DNA of 8,824 bases, taken from assembly GCA_021300055.1 (NCBI GenBank), contig JAJTHU010000031.1, forward strand, positions 1 through 8,824. The letters run 5' to 3'. Below are positions 1 through 5,945 of the stretch, piece by piece (within the stretch, counting starts at the first letter, position 1; every line of letters begins with the position of its first letter). A program made the position numbers and the translations under genes. A model generated the notes under the pieces. It made no database searches, was not told the DNA's origin, and worked only from the letters and a program-made list of their open reading frames with translations. The DNA comes from Nitrosomonadaceae bacterium (lineage in GTDB: Bacteria; Pseudomonadota; Gammaproteobacteria; Burkholderiales; Usitatibacteraceae).

Positions 1-13
1 AATTGATGGTCAT
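1..13 (-). CDS. Possible start of a further gene in the minus-strand operon (partial)
   Basis: An ATG at 13-11 on the minus strand opens M-T-I-N before the window ends. A good Shine-Dalgarno sequence, GGAGG (minus strand of 28-24), lies 10 bases upstream. The site is 62 bases after the aminotransferase stop on the same strand, and I see no terminator hairpin with a T-run between them. It could therefore be a fourth operon gene. In related polyamine clusters a polyamine transporter component often follows, but four codons cannot identify a product, so this rests on the ribosome-binding site and position alone. Confidence 0.35.
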
Positions 14-75
14 GCGATCTCGCCCTCCGACGCTCGCGTGATGTGTCTTGGCTGAACGCTCTCCATTTGCATACT

Positions 76-1485
76 TTATGCCACCAAGCCAATTTGGCGA
101 ACGTCCACCAAGCTCTTGTCCAAGGCGCCCCGGATGAGCTGAATCATTCGGTCAATCTCCTCGCGTGTAATCACCAACGGAGGCGCAATGATCATGCGAT
201 GCCCAACCGCCCGCATCACCACACCACCTTGAAAACAATGCCCGCGGCAGCGCATACCAACCGCATCGTCCGATGAAAACAAGGTATTTTTTTCTTTGTC
301 CTTAACCAGAATCAACCCCGCAACCATTCCACAGGTTTCTGTCATTCCAACAAGCGGGTGGTCCGCCAACTCGGAGAATTTTGCCTTTAGATATGGAGCC
401 GTTTCCGCGGCCACACGCTCAATGACTCTCTCACGCTGCAAGATGCGGATGTTTTCTACCGCGACCGCGCAGGCAACCGGATGTCCGGAATAGGTGAAGC
501 CATGATTAAAGTCGCCGCCTTTGCCTATCAAGACGTCCGCGACTCTGTCACCCACAGCCACTCCACCGAGCGGGGCGTAGCCAGAGGTAACGCCTTTCGC
601 AAATGTCATCAAGTCGGGCTTTACCCCAAAGTACTCACAACCGAACCAGCGCCCGAGGCGGCCGAACCCGCAGATCACTTCGTCGGAGACTAGCAGCAAA
701 TCATACTTGCGGCAGATCCGTTCAATCTCAGTCCAATAGCCCGGTGGCGGGATGATCACTCCGCCGGCGCCCTGCACAGGCTCACCGATAAATGCGCCGA
801 CGTTTTCAGGGCCTAGCGCTAAGATTGCCTCTTCCAGCCAACCGGCGGCTTTCATGCCGAAGGCTTCGGGCGTCATCCCCTGACCGAACTCGAAAAAGTA
901 GGGCTGCTCGATGTGATGTATACCCGCAATGGGGAGATCACCTTGGGCGTGCATGTCCACCATTCCGCTGAGGGACGCTCCACAAACAGTGCTGCCGTGA
1001 TACGCATTGCGTCTAGCAATGATGGTCTTCTTGTTTGGTTGCCCCAACACATCCCAGTAGCGTCTAACCATCCGAAAAATGGTGTCGTTTCCTTCTGAGC
1101 CAGAGTTGGTAAAGAAGAAGTGGTTGAACTGCGGCGGCGTGACTTCTGTCAACAGTGTGGCCAGTTGGATTGCGGGAACAACGGCTGTGTTGAAGAAGCT
1201 GTTGTAGAAAGGCAGTCTGCGCATCTGCGCTGCAGCAGCGTGCACGAGCTCCTCGCGCCCATAACCTAAGTTCACACACCAAAGGCCCGACATGCCGTCG
1301 AGGATTTTGTTGCCCTCGGAATCCCAAATGTAGACGCCATCACCGTGCGTCACGATACGCGAGCCCGTCTTTGCGAGGTCAAGCGTGTCGGTGAACGGAT
1401 GCATGTAATGCGCGCTATCCATTGCACGTAGTGTCTCCGTGTCAAAAGTATCGTTCATGATTGGCTTATCCATACTCGCGCCCAT
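76..1485 (-). CDS. spuC: Class III PLP aminotransferase, putrescine/polyamine:pyruvate aminotransferase (SpuC-like)
   Basis: The product, 469 aa and cytoplasmic, is a fold-type I PLP enzyme of the omega-aminotransferase group. SpuC-type members move the terminal amino group of putrescine, cadaverine or spermidine to pyruvate, giving an aminoaldehyde and alanine. Visible motifs are the cofactor-phosphate loop SGSEGND (128-134), YHG (162-164), EPVQGAGG (235-242), the ring-nitrogen aspartate in SDEV (D268), the Schiff-base lysine in TFAKGVTSG (K297), and HGFTYSGHP (328-336). Length is usual for the family and no key residue is missing. The ATG at 1485 shares its A with the TAA stop of the upstream puuA-like gene (TAATG), which suggests translational coupling. 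It has no strong Shine-Dalgarno, and ATGs at 1473 and 1458 are alternatives. Neighbours support a polyamine substrate, but other omega-amines (beta-alanine, aromatic amines) cannot be excluded. Confidence 0.87.
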   Translation of the reverse strand: MGASMDKPIMNDTFDTETLRAMDSAHYMHPFTDTLDLAKTGSRIVTHGDGVYIWDSEGNKILDGMSGLWCVNLGYGREELVHAAAAQMRRLPFYNSFFNTAVVPAIQLATLLTEVTPPQFNHFFFTNSGSEGNDTIFRMVRRYWDVLGQPNKKTIIARRNAYHGSTVCGASLSGMVDMHAQGDLPIAGIHHIEQPYFFEFGQGMTPEAFGMKAAGWLEEAILALGPENVGAFIGEPVQGAGGVIIPPPGYWTEIERICRKYDLLLVSDEVICGFGRLGRWFGCEYFGVKPDLMTFAKGVTSGYAPLGGVAVGDRVADVLIGKGGDFNHGFTYSGHPVACAVAVENIRILQRERVIERVAAETAPYLKAKFSELADHPLVGMTETCGMVAGLILVKDKEKNTLFSSDDAVGMRCRGHCFQGGVVMRAVGHRMIIAPPLVITREEIDRMIQLIRGALDKSLVDVRQIGLVA

Positions 1486-2867
1486 TAAACGTGGAGTAAC
1501 AAGTGCTCACGCTCCCAAGGGCTAATCACCCGCATGAACTCGGTGTATTCCAACTCCTTCACCGACGTATACAGGGTCACGAACTGTTCGCCGAGTAGCT
1601 CACGAAGCGGAGTAGCTTCTCGCAACAGATCAATCGCCTCGTTCAGACTTCTTGGCAACTCATAGTCATGCGCATAGCCGTTACCCTTTAATTCTTCAGA
1701 CGGCGCTAAGCCGTTGACCATGCCCAAATAACAGCACGCGAGGCTCGTTGCGAGCGCGATGTAGGGATTTGCATCAGCGCCGACGACGCGATTCTCTAAG
1801 CGGCGCGCTGCTGCACTTGAGTGAGGCACGCGGATACCAACCGTTCGATTGTCGCGCCCCCACTGGACATTAATCGGTGCGGCGGTGTCCGGCACGAGTC
1901 TGCGGTAAGAGTTTACATATGGCGCAAAGAGCGCCATCGACGCTGGAAGATAAGTCTGCAGGCCGGCGATGGCGGACTTGAACAGCGCGCTATCGCTGCC
2001 ATCCTCATCCGCGAAGACGTTACGACCCGTCGCCGTATCGATGACACTCTGATGAATATGCATCGCCGAGCCAGGCTGTCCGGCGATCGGCTTCGCCATA
2101 AACGTTGCATACATGTTGTGGCGCATTGCCGCTTCTCGAACAGTACGCTTAAACAAAAACACACTATCGGCCAACTCCAAAGGATCGCCATGTAGGAAGT
2201 TGATCTCCATCTGACCCGTACCGATTTCATGGATCAGCGTATCGATCTCAAGCTCCTGCACTTCGCAGTAGTCGTAGATATCCTCAAACAGAGGATCAAA
2301 CTCGTTCACAGCATTAATGCTGTATGCCTGCCTGCCTGATTCCGCCCTACCACTGCGGCCGATCGGCGGCCCCAACGGTAGATCCGGGTCGGTATTTCGT
2401 GCGACCAAATAAAACTCAAGCTCAGGTGCCACCACCGGTCGCCACCCTTTGTCTTCATAGAGTTTCAGCACGTTGCGCAAAACCGAGCGGGGTGCGTAGT
2501 TGACGAGCTTGTCACCGAAGGTGAAACAATCGTGAATCACCTCCGCAGTCGGGTCTGTCGCCCAGGGTACGATCCGCACGGTGGTCGGGTCCGGCTTCAA
2601 CAACATGTCACCATCATTGGCGAGAATGATCGCGTTGAAGGCTTCATCGTTGGGCACTTCCCCTGTAACCGTCATGCCCAGAACCAATTCTGGCAAACGC
2701 ATTCCGCGCTCTTCCCGGAACTTTGCGCGCGGCAAAATTTTTCCGCGTGGCGTGCCCGTGATGTCGGGAACCAAACACTCTATTTCAGTGACACTACGCC
2801 CATTCAACCAAGCATCAAGCTCGTTGAATCCCATGTTTTCCCGCTCAATGCGTCCGCTGTCATTCAT
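1485..2867 (-). CDS. puuA: Gamma-glutamylpolyamine (putrescine) synthetase, glutamine synthetase family
   Basis: The product is 460 aa and cytoplasmic. It belongs to the glutamine synthetase superfamily branch that ligates glutamate to an amine with ATP. In the Puu pathway it converts putrescine to gamma-glutamylputrescine. The N-terminal beta-grasp domain spans roughly 15-115 and the catalytic domain follows. Metal- and substrate-binding motifs are present: APELEF (148-152), EIGTGQMEIN (214-223), the ATP-site KPIAGQPGS followed by MHIHQS (259-274), NSYRRL (319-324), RVPHS (346-350) and ENR (358-360). The frame stays open upstream to 3068, but that would overlap puuD. The ATG at 2867 has AAAGG 7 bases upstream and the expected family N-terminus, so I chose it. 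It lies 49 bases after puuD and overlaps the aminotransferase start by one base. Specificity for putrescine rather than spermidine, ethanolamine or monoamines is inferred from context. Confidence 0.88.
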   Translation of the reverse strand: MNDSGRIERENMGFNELDAWLNGRSVTEIECLVPDITGTPRGKILPRAKFREERGMRLPELVLGMTVTGEVPNDEAFNAIILANDGDMLLKPDPTTVRIVPWATDPTAEVIHDCFTFGDKLVNYAPRSVLRNVLKLYEDKGWRPVVAPELEFYLVARNTDPDLPLGPPIGRSGRAESGRQAYSINAVNEFDPLFEDIYDYCEVQELEIDTLIHEIGTGQMEINFLHGDPLELADSVFLFKRTVREAAMRHNMYATFMAKPIAGQPGSAMHIHQSVIDTATGRNVFADEDGSDSALFKSAIAGLQTYLPASMALFAPYVNSYRRLVPDTAAPINVQWGRDNRTVGIRVPHSSAAARRLENRVVGADANPYIALATSLACCYLGMVNGLAPSEELKGNGYAHDYELPRSLNEAIDLLREATPLRELLGEQFVTLYTSVKELEYTEFMRVISPWEREHLLLHV

Positions 2868-2874
2868 GATGCAA

Positions 2875-2879
2875 CCTTT
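2875..2879 (-). promoter_or_regulatory. Ribosome binding site fixing the puuA start
   Basis: AAAGG on the minus strand sits 7 bases before the ATG at 2867. It supports that internal start over the longer open frame reaching back to 3068, which would run through the end of puuD. Confidence 0.6.
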
Positions 2880-2916
2880 GCCAAACTGGCGTGATTTTGG
2901 TTTGAGACATCGACGT

Positions 2917-3681
2917 CTAGGCGGCTCTCGCCTGCCGATACTGTCGGCAAGCGTCGCCAAACGCCGAAAATAGCAATCTTGATTCCCGATTCTCGGACGC
3001 ACGCCACTCCGGGTGCCATTGCACGGCCAACGCAAAGCGGTCTTTATCTCGCACGCGAATGGCTTCAATCAAACCGTCCGGAGCCGTTGCTTCTACATCC
3101 AGCTGTTTCCCAAGTCGATCAATTCCCTGTCCATGCACAGAATTGACTGTGATGTGCTCAGCGCCCACAAAGATGGATTGAAGTTGCCCCCCAGCTGCGA
3201 GCCGGACTTCATGCGCCGGCCCATATTGGATTTCCGCAGGCTGTCCACCGGCACCGCGGTGGTCTCGCATTTCCGGGAGTCCGTGCACCGCTTGATGCAA
3301 TGTGCCTCCCATGGCCACATTGAGCTCCTGAAATCCACGGCAGATGCCGAATACGGGCACCCCACGTCGAATCGCTTCCTGGACCAAAGTAAGATTGGTT
3401 TCGTCACGCTCGACGTCTTGCGGCAGCGTGTCGTCGAGAAGTTGCTGGCCATACCGGGCGGGTGCGATGTTGGACACCGACCCCGTGAGCAAGAGGCCAT
3501 CGACCATATTCAACATGCGCTCAACGTCCAGCGAGGCCCCCAGGGCGGGGATCAGAACTGGTGTACCACCCGCAACCTCGGTCAGCGCACGGATGTACTT
3601 TCCACCGACAACATGAAAGTCATGTTCGCCTATGAACTTGGTACAGCAAGGCACACCAACAATTGGAGAAACGGAGTTCAT
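2917..3681 (-). CDS. puuD: Gamma-glutamyl-gamma-aminobutyrate hydrolase (PuuD-like, class I glutamine amidotransferase fold)
   Basis: The product is 254 aa, usual for the family, and cytoplasmic. PuuD enzymes (peptidase C26) hydrolyse gamma-glutamyl-GABA to glutamate and GABA, the last step of the gamma-glutamylated putrescine route. The catalytic triad is visible: the nucleophile in GICRGFQE (C114), then H223 and E225 in QWHPEW. The segment around 62-77 (GLLLTGSVSN, then P and RY) is the family's oxyanion-side loop. There is no signal peptide. The ATG at 3681 has only a weak AGG-type ribosome-binding site about 6 bases upstream, but residues from position 6 already match the family start (PIVGVPC). 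It is the first gene of the minus-strand operon and faces the shared intergenic region. Its GABA product is the substrate of gabT on the other strand, so the two groups fit one pathway. Confidence 0.9.
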   Translation of the reverse strand: MNSVSPIVGVPCCTKFIGEHDFHVVGGKYIRALTEVAGGTPVLIPALGASLDVERMLNMVDGLLLTGSVSNIAPARYGQQLLDDTLPQDVERDETNLTLVQEAIRRGVPVFGICRGFQELNVAMGGTLHQAVHGLPEMRDHRGAGGQPAEIQYGPAHEVRLAAGGQLQSIFVGAEHITVNSVHGQGIDRLGKQLDVEATAPDGLIEAIRVRDKDRFALAVQWHPEWRASENRESRLLFSAFGDACRQYRQARAA

Positions 3682-3782
3682 GACTGCCTGCGGATAGTCG
3701 ATTCAAGTTTTTGATCATGTCGTGGGCACAACCCACATCAACACGAACTATTTTCGTAGCGCATCTGAGTAAATCGTATTGG

Positions 3783-3810
3783 ATTGTAGTTTACATTAAT
3801 AAAATACAAT
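3783..3810. promoter_or_regulatory. Inverted repeat, candidate operator or promoter element, copy 1
   Basis: The left arm ATTGTAGTTTA (3783-3793) and right arm TAAAATACAAT (3800-3810) are inverted copies matching at 10 of 11 positions, separated by CATTAA. The element starts 101 bases upstream of the puuD ATG. The right arm is followed by TTGCAGCC (3811-3818), as in copy 2. On the minus strand, TACAAT could be a -10 box with TTGTAT 15 bases upstream, a short spacing. A dimeric repressor or activator site is the likely role. I cannot assign it to a regulator family. Confidence 0.5.
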
Positions 3811-3905
3811 TTGCAGCCCTAAATCCAGAAACCGCTGCGATTTTCAGATAGCGCGGTGTACAAAGAATTTCCAAGATACAATGAGTGATGAACGACCGCC
3901 GGATG

Positions 3906-3925
3906 GGCGGAAAACAGATTCCGCC
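3906..3925. repeat. GC-rich inverted repeat with an alternative pairing partner
   Basis: GGCGGAA (3906-3912) and TTCCGCC (3919-3925) form a perfect 7-bp stem with a 6-base loop. The upstream segment CCGCC (3896-3900) can also pair with GGCGG (3906-3910), so the two hairpins exclude each other. There is no T-run on either strand, so it does not look like an intrinsic terminator. It lies just before copy 2 of the TACAAT element. Confidence 0.45.
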
Positions 3926-3928
3926 TGT

Positions 3929-3956
3929 ATTGCATTTACAAAATATATAGTACAAT
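3929..3956. promoter_or_regulatory. Candidate operator or promoter element, copy 2
   Basis: This is a diverged copy of the 3783-3810 element. Over 28 aligned bases without gaps 18 match, and the next 8 bases (TTGCAGCC, 3957-3964) are identical. The outer half-sites are ATTGCA (3929-3934) and TACAAT (3951-3956); the inner symmetry is weaker than in copy 1. It ends 86 bases upstream of the hydrolase ATG at 4043. TACAAT, or the overlapping TATAGT at 3946-3951, could serve as a -10 box for the plus-strand operon. TTGCAT at 3930-3935 is a poor -35 box with 15-base spacing. Confidence 0.45.
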
Positions 3957-4042
3957 TTGCAGCCACGAATGGTTGAGTTAAAGCCACTGCTGCACCCCTC
4001 TCAGATAAATCGCGCTTCCTCAATCTCGGCAAAGGAACCTTC

Positions 4043-5086
4043 ATGCAAGCGATTACGCATCGCCGTTGGATCGCGGCTCTGGCAGGGTTCATTGCGCTAT
4101 CGATGATTTCACCGCCGGTTGCTATCGCCCAAACGACAAAGGCCGCGGCCGCGGAGGGTGCTCTAGACAAGTTTCTCGACCCGGCCTCAGCGGACGTCGC
4201 GACTAAGCTCGAAGTGTTACAGCATGCGATCTATCTCCAAGAAACACGGCTCTTGGTTATGGCATTTCGCCAGGAGTACGGGGACCGCATCCGCATGCAA
4301 GAGGTATCCTTCCCGGCGAGCGACAAGACGCTAGTACCAGGCTATATCTTTACGCCGCTCAAGCTCGACAAAGGGCGGCGCTTGCCCTGCATCATCATGG
4401 TCCATGGGGGCTACCACGAGCGCCTCGATCCGAAGTACTTCCCGATGATCGAAGTGGCGATCAATCAGGGCTATACCGTCATGTTCCCAGAGTACCGGGG
4501 AAGTCGGGGTTACGGTGCCAACCACTACGTCAACGATTACGGCGTCACCGATACGGCCGACGTGCTGGCCTCAGCAGCCCACATGGCAAAGCAGAAATTC
4601 GTGGACGCAGACCGCATGGCGATCTTCGGGCAGAGTCGCGGCGGCATGATTACGCTTTCTTCGATCCAGAAAGAGCCCAAGCGATTCAAGGCCGCAGTCG
4701 ACGTCGTGGGTCTCACCGACATGGTTGCCTTCATGTCCTATAAGCCGGACTGGCGCCGTCGTGCCACAGCGAAGGACAGCAGCCTATTCAAGGGCAAGCT
4801 CCCGGATGAAAATCTCGCCGCCTACATGGAGATCTCGCCGCTCAATAACGTCGACGCAATTCAAACGCCATTGTTGGTGATGGCAACGACCGGTGACAAG
4901 ATCGCGCCGCTCACGCTGCACACAGGTCGCCTGATTGATGCCCTCAAGGCAAGAGGGAAGAACCACGAAGTCAAAATTCATGAGAACGCCCCTGGTGGTC
5001 ATGTCTTCCTAATGGGGGATAGCGACGAAGCAGAGGATGCGATCAAACGCATTTTCGATTTCATCGGCCGCCATCTAAAGAAATAG
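4043..5086 (+). CDS. Exported S9-like alpha/beta hydrolase (prolyl oligopeptidase-type catalytic domain)
   Basis: The product is 347 aa. A Sec signal peptide covers residues 1-29: basic RR, a hydrophobic core, then AIA before Q30 as the probable cleavage site. The mature protein is expected in the periplasm or outside. The alpha/beta-hydrolase core has HGG (121-123) as the oxyanion loop, the nucleophile elbow GQSRGG (196-201, S198), an acidic residue in TTGDK (D285) and the catalytic histidine in GGH (H320). The segment PEYRGSRGYG (149-158) is typical of the S9 peptidase group. It lacks the N-terminal propeller of full prolyl oligopeptidases, so the substrate could be a short peptide, amide or ester. 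AAAGGAA sits 5 bases before the ATG. It is the first gene of the plus-strand group, 21 bases before the next gene. An amide- or ester-cleaving role that releases an amine or GABA is inference from context. Confidence 0.82.
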   Translation: MQAITHRRWIAALAGFIALSMISPPVAIAQTTKAAAAEGALDKFLDPASADVATKLEVLQHAIYLQETRLLVMAFRQEYGDRIRMQEVSFPASDKTLVPGYIFTPLKLDKGRRLPCIIMVHGGYHERLDPKYFPMIEVAINQGYTVMFPEYRGSRGYGANHYVNDYGVTDTADVLASAAHMAKQKFVDADRMAIFGQSRGGMITLSSIQKEPKRFKAAVDVVGLTDMVAFMSYKPDWRRRATAKDSSLFKGKLPDENLAAYMEISPLNNVDAIQTPLLVMATTGDKIAPLTLHTGRLIDALKARGKNHEVKIHENAPGGHVFLMGDSDEAEDAIKRIFDFIGRHLKK

Positions 5087-5095
5087 ACCGAAAGT

Positions 5096-5100
5096 AGAGG
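5096..5100 (+). promoter_or_regulatory. Ribosome binding site for the 5108 gene
   Basis: AGAGG lies 7 bases before the ATG at 5108 and within the 21-base gap after the hydrolase stop. It supports that start and co-translation from one transcript. Confidence 0.5.
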
Positions 5101-5107
5101 CTCCGAC

Positions 5108-5893
5108 ATGAACCCATTTCGCGCACTTCTTGCCATCGGTCTGACAGTAATCGCATGGTCTTCAGCCGTTAACGCTGCCGCCCTGCCAGATCCAATCGAA
5201 TCCGGCCCGACGGGGCTGGCCATCGAGTATCACGTTTCACCGGCTGACAGACCCGCGCTGCGCAAGTTGATGCAGTCGAGCGGAATCAAACAATTCGAAA
5301 GCTGGAAGGCGCAGAGCATCATCAAGCACTACCAATTGCTGTTCAATCGTTATGTCGATTCACAGAACTGGGACATGATGGCTTTCGTGACCTTCAACAC
5401 GTTTTCAGATGTGGCGCGCTGGAAAGCGATTGAGAATAGGACCCCCGCCGGCTTGCCTCTCGCGGCACTTAAATTGACCAAGAACATCCGCACCACCCCC
5501 GCTGACTTGTACTTCCAGGGCGGCACTTATGCGTCCCGACCTGCCACGACTAAGTCGGTATTTTTGATCATCCCCTACGACTACACGGTTTCAACAGCGG
5601 AGTACATCAAATACTCGGCAGGCTACATCGTTCCACAGTTTGATGGCTGGCTCGCCGAAGGTGTGCTTGCGAGCTACGGGATTTACCTTGGAAGATATGC
5701 CGTTGACCGCCACTGGTCGGCGTTGCTCGTACTTGAATACAAGGATGATGCAGCGCTTGGCCTTCGCGAGAAAACCATTGCGAAAGTCCGCGCTTCGCTC
5801 CGCGAAAATCCAGCCTGGAAAGCCATTAGCGACAACAAGCAAAACGTCCGCGTCGGGCGTGCTTACATCATGGCGGATCCACTGCTGCCGTAG
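5108..5893 (+). CDS. Exported protein of unknown function with two related tandem domains
   Basis: The product is 261 aa. A signal peptide covers about residues 1-23 (hydrophobic core, then VNA as the likely cleavage site). I do not recognise a named family. The mature protein has two halves that align without gaps at an offset of 115 residues. Both carry the pattern QF-x2-W-x-A-x6-Y-x5-RY-x5-W: Q62, F63, W66, A68, Y75, R81, Y82, W88 in the first half, and Q177, F178, W181, A183, Y190, R196, Y197, W203 in the second. The predicted order of helix, strand, tyrosine-rich turn and strand resembles a ferredoxin-like dimeric alpha/beta-barrel (NIPSNAP/ABM-like), here fused in tandem; that is an inference. 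No catalytic motif is evident, so binding of a small molecule is possible. It follows the hydrolase by 21 bases and precedes gabT by 52. Confidence 0.8.
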   Translation: MNPFRALLAIGLTVIAWSSAVNAAALPDPIESGPTGLAIEYHVSPADRPALRKLMQSSGIKQFESWKAQSIIKHYQLLFNRYVDSQNWDMMAFVTFNTFSDVARWKAIENRTPAGLPLAALKLTKNIRTTPADLYFQGGTYASRPATTKSVFLIIPYDYTVSTAEYIKYSAGYIVPQFDGWLAEGVLASYGIYLGRYAVDRHWSALLVLEYKDDAALGLREKTIAKVRASLRENPAWKAISDNKQNVRVGRAYIMADPLLP

Positions 5894-5933
5894 GCAGCGC
5901 TGACATAAGACACTTACGAAACGAATGCAAAAC

Positions 5934-5941
5934 AAGGAAGG
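5934..5941 (+). promoter_or_regulatory. Ribosome binding site fixing the gabT start
   Basis: AAGGAAGG lies just before the ATG at 5946. The upstream in-frame ATG at 5925 has no comparable site, and this purine run would fall inside its coding sequence. The later start is therefore preferred. Confidence 0.65.
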
Positions 5942-5945
5942 CTTC

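Larger units (their letters stand above)
3682..4042. promoter_or_regulatory. Divergent intergenic region holding promoters of both operons
   Basis: This 361-bp gap separates the puuD start from the start of the secreted hydrolase. I find no convincing gene in it. The stretch from about 3760 to 3960 is clearly more AT-rich than the flanking genes. It contains two related elements with ATTGnA and TACAAT half-sites and a GC-rich inverted repeat between them. The pentamer TACAA occurs on the plus strand at 3805, 3859, 3877 and 3951. No promoter has a textbook pair of boxes. The closest are TACAAT hexamers with TTG-containing boxes 15 bases upstream, on plus at 3930-3956 and on minus at 3809-3783. 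No regulator gene is present in the window. Confidence 0.7.

Noticed and set aside
2868..3068. N-terminal extension of the puuA-like frame upstream of 2867
   Set aside because: It would overlap the end of puuD on the same strand, has no family similarity, and the internal ATG at 2867 has a good ribosome-binding site.
3013..3714. Plus-strand open frame of 233 codons opposite puuD
   Set aside because: It is antisense to a well-supported gene with intact catalytic residues, and its translation has no recognisable domain.
3790..3818. TTTACA as a -35 box on the plus strand in copy 1
   Set aside because: No -10-like hexamer lies 16-18 bases downstream; the candidate TACAAT is only 9 bases away.
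3844..4170. Minus-strand open frame of 108 codons in the divergent region
   Set aside because: It runs antisense through the hydrolase signal peptide and across the repeat elements. Its low-complexity translation and lack of a ribosome-binding site argue against a gene.
5925..5945. Upstream ATG adding seven residues to GabT
   Set aside because: The strong purine-rich ribosome-binding site lies inside this extension, and active-site numbering fits the family with the start at 5946.
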